Shown here: positions 1 to 5,592 of the stretch, piece after piece
How the letters are laid out: each line of letters starts with the position of its first letter
How positions within the stretch are numbered: position 1 is the first letter of the stretch
Origin: a bacterium
GTDB taxonomy: Bacteria; Planctomycetota; J058; JACQDU01
Length of the DNA: 7,049 bases
NCBI GenBank assembly: GCA_016200955.1
Contig: JACQDU010000414.1
Coordinates: forward strand, 1 to 7,049
Direction: 5' to 3'
Program-made: the position numbers and the translations under genes
Notes under the pieces: model-generated
Seen by the model: the letters and a program-made list of their open reading frames with translations, nothing else
What the model was told of the DNA's origin: nothing
Databases searched by the model: none

Positions 1-1491
1 GACGAGAGGAGCGACGTCTACTCCCTGGGAGCGACGTTCTACACGCTCCTCACGGGCAAGGCTCCGTACGAGGGAGCGAGCGCGATCCAGATCATGTTCG
101 CGCAGTGCTCGAACCCGGTGCCCGACGCGCGGGCCGTCTCCCCCGAGGTCCCCGAGCGCTGCGCGGCCCTCGTCCTGCGAGCCATGGCGAAGGAGCCCCA
201 CGACCGTCACCCGAGCGCGGCCGCTCTCCTCGCGGACCTCGAGTCGCTCGTCTCGAGGCGTCTCCCGGCGCAGCCCCCGCGCTCGCCCGGAGCGAGCGAG
301 GCCCGCAGGGAGATCGCGTGGATCGCCGCGGCTCTCCTCGCGGGCGCCCTCATCACGGGAGGAGCGCTCGGAGCGGTCATGCCGCAGGACGCGAAGCCCG
401 TCGCGAGAGCTCCCGCGAAGCCGGCGCCGGCTCCCGTGAAGCCCGCGCCGCAGCCGCCGGCACCGGCGCGCGTCGCGCCGACGACCCCGCCGAGGGTCGA
501 GCCGCCCGCGAGGCCCGATCCGCCTTCTTCGCCGCCGTCGGAGCCGCCGCCGGAGCCGGCTCCTGCTCCGCCGCCTCCCGGGCCCGTCGGCTCGGAGATC
601 GCGTGCGACGCCTGCGATTCCGTGCACAGGCACGCCAGCCTCACGGGAGACGGCAGGATCGGCTCCATGGTCGTCTCGCCCGCCGGCAGGAGGGTCGCCG
701 TCTCCATCGAGGACGGCGAGCGAGGAGTCATGCTCCACCGCGGCGACCGCGGGCCGCCTCGGATCGCGCGCTGGGCGGGTCTCCCGGTGCGCTCGCTCGC
801 GTTCTCGCCCGACGGCGACGCCATCGCGGCGACCCTCTCGAGCGAGGGCGAGGAGTCCTTGAGGCTCTGGTCGATCGACGACGACCGTGAGACGGCCGTC
901 TCGCTCGACGGCGAAGCGACCTCGGTCGCCTTCGCGGCCGACGGGCGGACCGTCGCCGTCGCGATCGCCGGCGCCGAGCCTCGAGCCCTGGTCCGCGCCT
1001 TCCCGCGTGGAGACCTCGTCCGTACGCTCCGCGGGCCGAAGAAGCGCATCGCGTCCGTCGCCTGCTCCTCGGACGGGAAGCGCGTCGCCACGGGAGGAGA
1101 AGACGGCGTCTTCGTATGGGACGCCTCGGGCGAGAAGACGCTCGGCCCCGTGGGCGAGAGGATCGCGTGCGTCGCCTTCTCGCCCGACGCGCGCCACCTC
1201 GCCGCCGGCTCGGGGCCGGGCTTCCTCCTCGTGGACCTCGAGACGGGCAAGCCGATCTCGGAGCGGGCCGCTTCCGCGAGGGTCCTCTCCCTCGCCTTCT
1301 CCCGGGACGGCCGGTGGCTCGCTCTCGGGAGCGAGTCGGGCGAGATCGCGGCCTTCGACACGGCGGCGAAGACGATCGCTCACCGGCTCGGCGTGAGGGG
1401 AGCGAGCGTCCGCGCGCTCGCCTTCACTCCGGACGGAAAGCTCGCCTCGGCGTCGGACGAGACCGTCCGCATGTGGGAGGTCGCGCGGTGA
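1..1491 (+). CDS. Ser/Thr protein kinase with C-terminal WD40 propeller (5' end missing)
   Basis: This is the 3' part (496 visible residues) of a Hanks-type Ser/Thr kinase; the reading frame is open from base 1, so the N-lobe and catalytic loop lie outside the window. Visible residues 1-95 are the end of the kinase C-lobe: the subdomain IX motif SDVYSLGATFYTLLTG and a subdomain XI helix with the conserved Arg in EPHDRHP. About residues 104-126 form one hydrophobic membrane helix. Residues 131-197 are a Pro/Ala-rich stalk, followed by a CDAC pair (C202, C205). From about 211 to the end there are seven WD40-like repeats, several with F-S-P-D-G turns and ending in LRLWSID, VFVWDAS or VRMWEVA, enough for one closed seven-bladed propeller. 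The layout implies a cytoplasmic kinase with an extracytoplasmic sensor or scaffold propeller. The sigma factor 16 bases downstream is a likely partner (inference). Ligand and substrates are unknown. Confidence 0.93.
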   Translation, partial: DERSDVYSLGATFYTLLTGKAPYEGASAIQIMFAQCSNPVPDARAVSPEVPERCAALVLRAMAKEPHDRHPSAAALLADLESLVSRRLPAQPPRSPGASEARREIAWIAAALLAGALITGGALGAVMPQDAKPVARAPAKPAPAPVKPAPQPPAPARVAPTTPPRVEPPARPDPPSSPPSEPPPEPAPAPPPPGPVGSEIACDACDSVHRHASLTGDGRIGSMVVSPAGRRVAVSIEDGERGVMLHRGDRGPPRIARWAGLPVRSLAFSPDGDAIAATLSSEGEESLRLWSIDDDRETAVSLDGEATSVAFAADGRTVAVAIAGAEPRALVRAFPRGDLVRTLRGPKKRIASVACSSDGKRVATGGEDGVFVWDASGEKTLGPVGERIACVAFSPDARHLAAGSGPGFLLVDLETGKPISERAASARVLSLAFSRDGRWLALGSESGEIAAFDTAAKTIAHRLGVRGASVRALAFTPDGKLASASDETVRMWEVAR

Positions 1492-1507
1492 GCGGGGCCC
1501 GGCTCGC

Positions 1508-2245
1508 TTGACCGAACCCGGAGGAGAGCTGCCCAAGCAGAGCCTGAACCAGATCTCCACCCACTGGTCCAAGGTGGGGAACCCGTCGCACTTCGTGCTC
1601 CGCTACGGTCCCGCCGTCCGCCATTACCTCGACGCGATCGTCAAGAACTCGAACGACGCCGAGGAAGTGCTACAGGACTTCCTCCTGCGGGTCGTGAAGC
1701 ACGGCTTCGACCGCGCCACCCCGGACCGCGGGAGGTTCCGCTTCTACGTGAAGGCGGCCGTGCGGAACGCAGCGTTCACTCATTTGAAGAGGAAGCGCGG
1801 GAGAGAGCAGAGCAGCGACGACCTCTCGCGCGTCCCGGCGCCGGACGCGCGAGAGCCCGCCGACGACGTGTGGCTCTCGAGCTGGAGGAGCTGCATCCTC
1901 GACCGCGCCTGGCGCGCCCTCGACCTGCACGAGCGGAGCTCTCCCGGGAACCTCTTCCACACCACGCTCCGTCTCGCGGCCGATCACCCGAACGAGAGCT
2001 CCGACGCGCTCGCCGCGCGCGCGTCCTCGCAGAGAGGGCAGGAGCTCAAGCCCGACGCTTTCAGGAAGCAGCTCAGCCGCGCTCGCCGCCACTTCGCGAA
2101 GCTCATCGTCACCGAGGTCGCGGAGACGCTCGAGACTCCGACGCCCGAGCGGGTGGAGGAGGAGCTCATCGAGGCCGGCCTCATGGACTACGTGAAGGAG
2201 TTCCTGCCTCCCGACTGGCGCACGCAAGGCACGCTGCCCGACTGA
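1508..2245 (+). CDS. ECF-like RNA polymerase sigma factor
   Basis: This 245-residue protein resembles the planctomycete-type ECF sigma factors encoded beside Ser/Thr kinases. Residues 17-20 (STHW) match the usual opening of that group. Region 2 spans about 30-100, with RYGPAVRHYLDAIV, the core-binding signature DAEEVLQDFLLRVV and GRFRFYVKAAVRNAA ahead of a basic LKRKRGR stretch. An acidic linker leads to region 4 (about 128-205), with LDRAWRAL and a helix-turn-helix ending in AFRKQLSRARRHFAKLI. It should direct RNA polymerase to a small regulon, perhaps under control of the upstream kinase (inference from position). I chose the TTG start at 1508: it follows the kinase stop by 16 bases, no ATG or GTG precedes it in frame in the adjacent sequence, and translational coupling could offset the weak ribosome site. 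The reading frame seems to break at the 3' end (see 2244-2354), so the C-terminus may be truncated. Confidence 0.85.
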   Translation: MTEPGGELPKQSLNQISTHWSKVGNPSHFVLRYGPAVRHYLDAIVKNSNDAEEVLQDFLLRVVKHGFDRATPDRGRFRFYVKAAVRNAAFTHLKRKRGREQSSDDLSRVPAPDAREPADDVWLSSWRSCILDRAWRALDLHERSSPGNLFHTTLRLAADHPNESSDALAARASSQRGQELKPDAFRKQLSRARRHFAKLIVTEVAETLETPTPERVEEELIEAGLMDYVKEFLPPDWRTQGTLPD

Positions 2246-2354
2246 CAGTCACCCCTCCGAGGACGGGGTCAAGAAGGTCGGCGCGAAGCTCCTCGACTTC
2301 TTCAAGACCTCGCCGTTCACGTCGAAGTGGTTCTTCCCCCGGGCCGCCAAATGA
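2244..2354 (+). pseudogene. Out-of-frame coding tail after the sigma gene, probably its displaced C-terminus
   Basis: Right after the sigma stop codon, the +1 frame reads DSHPSEDGVKKVGAKLLDFF and then KTSPFTSKWFFPRAAK before a TGA. Nearly every codon ends in G or C, as in real genes of this window, and the composition looks like folded protein; the other frames over the same bases give Arg/Ser-rich shadow sequence. This frame has no ATG, GTG or TTG between its previous stop (2193) and this stretch, so it cannot easily start on its own. Removing one base near the TGA at 2243 would join it to the sigma factor, giving about 281 residues. It may be a genuine frameshift mutation, a sequencing or assembly error, or a remnant of another gene. 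I do not recognise the tail as a known domain. Confidence 0.5.
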
Positions 2355-2673
2355 AAGGCGCGATTCAGCACGGCCTCCCGTCCCGACCCCGCGAGAGAAC
2401 ACGAAGGCGCATGGGCGCGAAGGCGCAAAGAACGTCCCGAAGAAGAATCTCGTTGTCGCCGGCCGAGCCCTTCGCATCTTCACATCTTCGCGTCTCGCGT
2501 TCCGACACCGCGCCGAGCGTTCATGGTCGCGAGTCGCAACCGTGCCGAGTTACGCCCTGTGATTGTGGTCCTCCGCGCTCGGCTTGGAGGGAAGTGACGT
2601 TCCTGTGGCGGAACACCGCAGCGGGCGAGGAGCGCTCGCTCTCGTCTATGCTCTCGGGGAAGGGACGGCTCCC
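2355..2673 (+). other. Intergenic region upstream of the LolA/thioredoxin gene
   Basis: No convincing gene lies in these 319 bases: the open frames are Arg/Ser-rich and lack family features. The first half contains a degenerate CACGAAG-type inverted repeat (separate entry). The second half should hold the promoter of the exported thioredoxin gene, but I see no clear -35/-10 pair; small palindromes such as GGAA-N6-TTCC (about 2590-2603) are too short to assign. A purine-rich GGGGAAGGGA sits 9 bases before the ATG at 2674 and may act as the ribosome-binding site. Confidence 0.5.
2391..2492. repeat. Degenerate intergenic inverted repeat with CGAAG units
   Basis: The left part (2391-2430) starts GAGAGAACACGAAGGCGC and repeats CGAAGGCGC after a short break. 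The right part (2470-2492) reads CTTCGCATCTTC followed by ACATCTTCGCG, roughly the reverse complement. Both the opening and the CGAAG/CTTCG unit pattern match the well-formed inverted repeat at 5517-5574, so this looks like an older, decayed copy of the same dispersed family, with a larger spacer of about 40 bases. A complete hairpin is unlikely here. Confidence 0.5.
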
Positions 2674-3771
2674 ATGAAGCTCTCGCTGGCCGCCGCCGCG
2701 CTCGCGTCGGCGGCTCTCGTCGCGGTGTCGTCCTCGCGCGCCGAAGACGCGCCCAAGGCGAGCGAGGTCCTCGAGAAGGTGAAGGAGCGCTACGCGAAGA
2801 TCCAGGACCTCTCGTGCACGACGAAGAGCGTCGAACGAGACGGGGGCCAGTCTCTCGCCTCCTCGTGCACGCTCCTCTGGAAGCGGCCCGACAAGCTCGT
2901 CTGCGAGATCAAGCGAGGCGACGAGGAGCGGCGCGCCGGCTTCGACGGCACGTGGTTCTGGCGCTACGTCAAGGGGACGCACTCCTTCGTGAAGGTCAAG
3001 CAGTCGATCAAGCTCAACGACGCGGAGCCGGTCCTCCTCTCGCTCCTCCAAGGTGAGGGGAAGCTCGCGGCGAAACCCGACGTCGCCGCGATCGAGACGG
3101 GCACGAGCGCGCGGAAGCTCCTCTCGCTTCCGTGCAGCGTCGCGGAGCGCCCGACGCAGGTCTTCCTCACGGTCGAGCCCGGCACGTTCACCGTCACCGG
3201 ATACCGGTTCGTCCTCGAAGAGAGGTCGCTCGAGGTCGAATTCTCGGACATGAAGATCGACGCGGGCGTCGAGGACTCCGCGTTCGTCCCGAGGATCCCC
3301 GCGGACGCGAAGAACGAGGAGGACGACGCGCCCCGCCCCACGCCGCCCGCGGCCGAGGCCAAGGGACTCGCGCCCGAGCTCGAGGCCACGGACCTCTCGG
3401 GGAAGGCGATCAAGCTCTCCGACTTCCGCGGGAAGGTCGTCGTGCTCGACCTGTTCGCGACGTGGTGCCCTCCGTGCCGCCGGGAGATCCCGGGCTTCAT
3501 CGACATCCAGAGCAAGTATGCCGGGAGAGTCGTCGTGCTCGGGATCACGCACGAGGCGGCGAAGAACGTGAAGCCCTTCGTCGAGAAGGAGAAGATCAAC
3601 TACGCGGTCGCGACCGTGAGCTCCGACAAGCTCGACCCGGTCTACGACGGCGAGCAGATCCCGCGGACGTTCGTGATCGACGCGAAGGGCAACTTCGTCG
3701 CGAAGCACACCGACTTCGCCGAGGAGAGCTTCTTCGTCGAGAAGATCGAGCAGGCGCTCAAGGCGAAGTAG
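2674..3771 (+). CDS. Exported LolA-like / TlpA-type thioredoxin fusion protein
   Basis: This 365-residue envelope protein has two parts. Residues 1-23 are a signal peptide (MKLS, a hydrophobic Ala/Leu/Val run, then SSSRA before ED). Residues 27-205 resemble the LolA/LolB-like beta-barrel fold: an EVLEKVKERYAKIQDLSC opening, then alternating strands with W/F-rich turns such as GTWFWRYV and a late SDMKIDAGVEDSAFVP segment. A Pro/acidic linker (about 212-232) leads to a TlpA/ResA-type thioredoxin domain (233-365) with FATWCPPCRREIP, active cysteines C265 and C268, and a cis-proline at P330 in QIPRTFVID. The family transfers thiol-disulfide equivalents outside the cytoplasm; the LolA-like part may bind lipid or an apolar ligand (inference). 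I chose the ATG at 2674 over an in-frame GTG at 2563 because it begins the signal peptide. Extra cysteines at 48, 65, 77 and 154 are possible internal substrates. Confidence 0.88.
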   Translation: MKLSLAAAALASAALVAVSSSRAEDAPKASEVLEKVKERYAKIQDLSCTTKSVERDGGQSLASSCTLLWKRPDKLVCEIKRGDEERRAGFDGTWFWRYVKGTHSFVKVKQSIKLNDAEPVLLSLLQGEGKLAAKPDVAAIETGTSARKLLSLPCSVAERPTQVFLTVEPGTFTVTGYRFVLEERSLEVEFSDMKIDAGVEDSAFVPRIPADAKNEEDDAPRPTPPAAEAKGLAPELEATDLSGKAIKLSDFRGKVVVLDLFATWCPPCRREIPGFIDIQSKYAGRVVVLGITHEAAKNVKPFVEKEKINYAVATVSSDKLDPVYDGEQIPRTFVIDAKGNFVAKHTDFAEESFFVEKIEQALKAK

Positions 3772-3774
3772 CAG

Positions 3775-3796
3775 GGACGGGCCTCGCCGCCCGTCC
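3775..3796. terminator. Hairpin between convergent genes, probable bidirectional terminator
   Basis: GGACGGGC and GCCCGTCC form a perfect 8-bp GC stem around a 6-base loop. It begins 3 bases after the stop of the thioredoxin gene and touches the last base of the DUF3052 stop codon on the opposite strand. It could therefore end transcription from both sides. No T-tract follows on either strand, so it is not a classical intrinsic terminator, and its activity is inferred from position and symmetry. Confidence 0.55.
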
Positions 3797-4404
3797 TACC
3801 TCTTGCTCAGCGGGATCACGAACTTCTCCGCCGTGTGAGTCGCCGAGAAGCGGACGACCTTGGTGTCCACGAGGCCGGCCGCGTGGCCCGCCTCCATGAC
3901 CTCGCTCTCGGTGATCGCGGGAGAGCCCCTGGGCCGCACGACCCAGAGCGCGCCGTTCTTCCCGAGAGAGCGAGAGAGGGAGCCGAGCCGGGAGAGCGCC
4001 GCGCGCGTCTCGGCTCCCAGGAAGATCGCGTCGCTCTCCTTCTTCGGTTTCTCGCGCGCGATGTCTTCCGTGCGCTCCCCGAGCTGCGAGAGGAAGTCAG
4101 GGTCCGAGACGCCGAGGACCGCGACGCGCGCGCCGGGCCTGAGGTCGAGCTTGTCGATGAGGCGCTTGGGGTTCGTGATCTTCTCGGCCCACTTCGAGGA
4201 AGCGGCGCCGAGGTCGAGCGTCGCGACCTCGCCCTGGAAGCGCAGGACGAGCTTCCCTCCCTCGGCCTTCGCCGAGTCGATCTTCGAGAGAGGAACCGTG
4301 AGCTTGTGCTCGCCCCGGAAGGTGAGCTCGTCCGTCTCGAGGCGCGCCTTGCCGCGGCACGTCTTCCCCGAGAAGCGAGCGGTGCAGAGAGCTTCGAGCC
4401 CCAT
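3796..4404 (-). CDS. DUF3052 family protein with an N-terminal beta-rich extension
   Basis: This 202-residue cytoplasmic protein has a C-terminal DUF3052-like domain (about 85-202): KLDLRPGARVAVLGV, then SDAIFLGAETRAAL, GALWVVRPRG, an ITESEV helix, AGLVDTKVVRFSATHTAEKF and a final VIPL strand. This order of motifs is typical of the family, whose function is unknown; the pattern suggests a Rossmann-like alpha/beta fold. Residues 1-80 are a separate beta-rich module (ARLETDELTFRGEHKLTVPL, KLVLRFQGEVATLDL) that resembles a small PH/GRAM-like barrel, though I hold that loosely. The ATG lies 9 bases after the SRPBCC stop and has GAGAGG just upstream, so the gene is the last of the MarR-SRPBCC-DUF3052 unit. 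No membrane segment or signal peptide is visible. Confidence 0.8.
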   Translation of the reverse strand: MGLEALCTARFSGKTCRGKARLETDELTFRGEHKLTVPLSKIDSAKAEGGKLVLRFQGEVATLDLGAASSKWAEKITNPKRLIDKLDLRPGARVAVLGVSDPDFLSQLGERTEDIAREKPKKESDAIFLGAETRAALSRLGSLSRSLGKNGALWVVRPRGSPAITESEVMEAGHAAGLVDTKVVRFSATHTAEKFVIPLSKR

Positions 4405-4413
4405 GGTCCTCTC

Positions 4414-4959
4414 TCAGGTCCGCGGCCCGAGGACCGTGTCCTCGCCGAATTTCTTCCCGAGCGCGCGGAGAAAGCCCTCCTGCGAGCCGTGGTAGCCGAA
4501 GACGAACCTCGCCATGAAGCGGAAGATCGCGGGCTTCACGAAGCCTCTCTCGGTGATCTTGAGCTCCGTGCCGCCGTCCCTCGCCTCGATCACGTACGTC
4601 CACGTCCCGCCGAACGGGAGGTCGGGGTCGGCGATCCGGGTCACGACCCGGCGCGGCGCCGATTCCTCGATGCGCTCGAGCGCGATCGCTCCGTGAGACC
4701 CGACCTCGCGCCAGGCGACGTGACCGTCCCGGTCGGGCAGGCGCTCGAGGGTCTTCACGTCGGGGCGCCAGGCCGGGAAGTCGTCGACCGACGTGATCGC
4801 CCGGTAGATCTCCTCGGGCGTCCTCGCGAAGCGAGCGCTCGAGGACGCCACGTGCTCGCTCGGCAAGAACGAGCCCACGACCGCCATGAGAACGACGAGA
4901 GCGACGAGCGCTCCCACGACGATTCCGGCCCAGAACACGGCTCTCCTCCTCGTGATCAC
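4414..4959 (-). CDS. Membrane-anchored SRPBCC (polyketide cyclase/dehydrase-like) protein
   Basis: This 181-residue protein starts with a basic ITRRR followed by one hydrophobic helix (about residues 7-28), and then an SRPBCC/START-like domain: ASSSARFARTPEEIYRAITS, DDFPAWRPDVKTLERLP, WREVGSHGAIALERIEE, RVVTRIADPDLPFGGTWTY and TELKITERGFVKPAIFRF. Family members bind hydrophobic ligands in a deep cavity and are rarely enzymes. I chose the GTG start at 4959: it overlaps the MarR stop as GTGA, has GAGAGG 3-4 bases upstream and begins just before the membrane helix. The same frame stays open much further upstream over the MarR gene, but that part is Arg/Pro-rich shadow sequence. Coupling to marR suggests the repressor and this protein respond to the same compound (inference). 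The helix is probably an N-terminal anchor; which side of the membrane the domain faces is unclear. Confidence 0.84.
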   Translation of the reverse strand: MITRRRAVFWAGIVVGALVALVVLMAVVGSFLPSEHVASSSARFARTPEEIYRAITSVDDFPAWRPDVKTLERLPDRDGHVAWREVGSHGAIALERIEESAPRRVVTRIADPDLPFGGTWTYVIEARDGGTELKITERGFVKPAIFRFMARFVFGYHGSQEGFLRALGKKFGEDTVLGPRT

Positions 4960-5450
4960 GTTCCTCTCCCGGCGCCGGGAAGCCGGCGCCTCGTTGCTTT
5001 CCTGCGCGCCCATTCCTCCGTCGCGGCCGAGGCGGCGCCCGAGAGGAGCTCGAGCCCCGAGAGCGCTCGCTCCCGCTCGAGAGGCGAGAGCCGGCCGAGG
5101 AGCGCGCGCACGAGCGCGGGGTCGAGGACGGACTGGGCGTCCCGCGTCCGCACGCCCTTCGCGGTGAGGCTCAGGTCCACGCGTCGCGCGTCTTCCGCCG
5201 ACCGGCGGCGGCGCACGTAGCACGAGCGGACGAGCCGCTCGATCCCGAGCGACATGGTCGACGCCGTGACCCCCATGTGCCCCGCGAGCTCGAGCAGGCT
5301 CGTCGCCTCGAGCGAGTCGAGGTGGCTCAGGATGCTCGCCTGGTGCGCGCTCAGGACGTCCTTCGTCCTGGGATCGCTCACGTGCCGCGTGTGGCAGGCG
5401 AAGTAGATCCGGGGATACGCCTCGAGGAGGCGTCTCACGTCCTCTCGCAT
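4956..5450 (-). CDS. MarR-family transcriptional regulator
   Basis: This 164-residue protein is a dimeric winged-helix regulator of the MarR type. Helix 1 at the N-terminus contains an unusual CHTRH cluster (C19, H20, H23). The DNA-binding domain spans about 33-100: LSAHQASILSHLDSLEATSL, then LAGHMGVTASTMSLGIERLV holding the recognition helix, and a basic wing RRRRSAEDARRVDLSLTAKG. The C-terminal helices (105-150) would form the dimer interface. MarR proteins usually repress their own operon and release DNA when a phenolic or other small ligand, or an oxidant, binds. It is first in a three-gene unit, overlapping the SRPBCC gene by 4 bases. The ATG at 5450 has no obvious ribosome site upstream (GACGTCGCCGCC), which raises the possibility of a leaderless transcript. 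The palindrome at 5474-5493 is its likely operator. Confidence 0.88.
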   Translation of the reverse strand: MREDVRRLLEAYPRIYFACHTRHVSDPRTKDVLSAHQASILSHLDSLEATSLLELAGHMGVTASTMSLGIERLVRSCYVRRRRSAEDARRVDLSLTAKGVRTRDAQSVLDPALVRALLGRLSPLERERALSGLELLSGAASAATEEWARRKATRRRLPGAGRGT

Positions 5451-5459
5451 GGCGGCGAC

Positions 5460-5493
5460 GTCTTACCTCGCGATACTTTGGTTCGTCAAAGCA
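5460..5493 (-). promoter_or_regulatory. Putative MarR operator with weak promoter elements
   Basis: Bases 5474-5493 contain CTTTG-N6-CAAAG flanked by T and A on both sides, a 20-bp imperfect palindrome of the size MarR dimers bind, 24-43 bases upstream of the marR ATG. On the minus strand the palindrome contains TTGACG (5489-5484), a good -35 match. A poor -10 match, TAAGAC (5465-5460), follows after 18 bases and would put the transcript start almost at the ATG. The palindrome is read directly; its use as an operator and the promoter call are inference. Confidence 0.5.
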
Positions 5494-5498
5494 AATAC

Positions 5499-5574
5499 AA
5501 AAAGAAAAAAAGAGAGAACCACGAAGACACGAAGGCACGAAGTGGGCCCTTCGTGTCTTCGTGCCTTCGTGGTT
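5499..5574 (-). terminator. Long hairpin plus T-tract ending the oxygenase transcript; CACGAAG-type repeat
   Basis: Two 26-base arms (5517-5542 and 5549-5574) are inverted copies around a 6-base loop, with only two differing positions, one of which still allows a G-U pair. Each arm is built of repeated CACGAAG units. Read on the minus strand, the stem starts 18 bases after the oxygenase stop and is followed by CTCTC, seven T, C and five T, a strong intrinsic terminator. It separates the oxygenase from the marR unit. The same CACGAAG pattern in decayed form occurs at 2391-2492, so the hairpin probably derives from a dispersed intergenic repeat. Confidence 0.85.
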
Positions 5575-5592
5575 ACGTCTCTTCTCGCGCGC

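Noticed and set aside
391..590. GC-rich repetitive stretch as a possible non-coding repeat
   Set aside because: It stays in frame and encodes the Pro/Ala-rich stalk of the kinase, a normal low-complexity linker.
207..1361. Long minus-strand open frame across the kinase/WD40 gene
   Set aside because: It is Ser/Arg/Gly-rich with no domain pattern and lies opposite a clear kinase/propeller gene; high GC content keeps antisense frames open.
2240..2250. Programmed +1 frameshift like that of release factor 2
   Set aside because: The stop context TGAC matches, but the preceding GAC codon cannot re-pair after a +1 slip and no spaced ribosome-like stimulator is evident; mutation or sequence error is simpler.
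2563..2673. Earlier GTG start for the LolA/thioredoxin protein
   Set aside because: It would place 37 extra residues before a typical signal peptide that starts at the ATG at 2674.
2521..3708. 395-residue minus-strand open frame opposite the thioredoxin gene
   Set aside because: It is Arg/Leu/Asp-rich shadow sequence; the plus strand has a signal peptide and the WCPPC active site.
3835..5220. 461-residue plus-strand open frame opposite the DUF3052, SRPBCC and MarR genes
   Set aside because: It spans three clear minus-strand genes and has biased, low-complexity composition with no recognisable motif.
4960..5538. Upstream extension of the SRPBCC frame over the MarR gene
   Set aside because: The extension is Arg/Pro-rich and overlaps a well-supported MarR gene; the GTG at 4959 has a ribosome site and begins at the membrane anchor.
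5517..5574. CRISPR-like array because of the repeated CACGAAG units
   Set aside because: Units are 8-9 bases with no spacers and are arranged as one inverted repeat; no cas genes are present.
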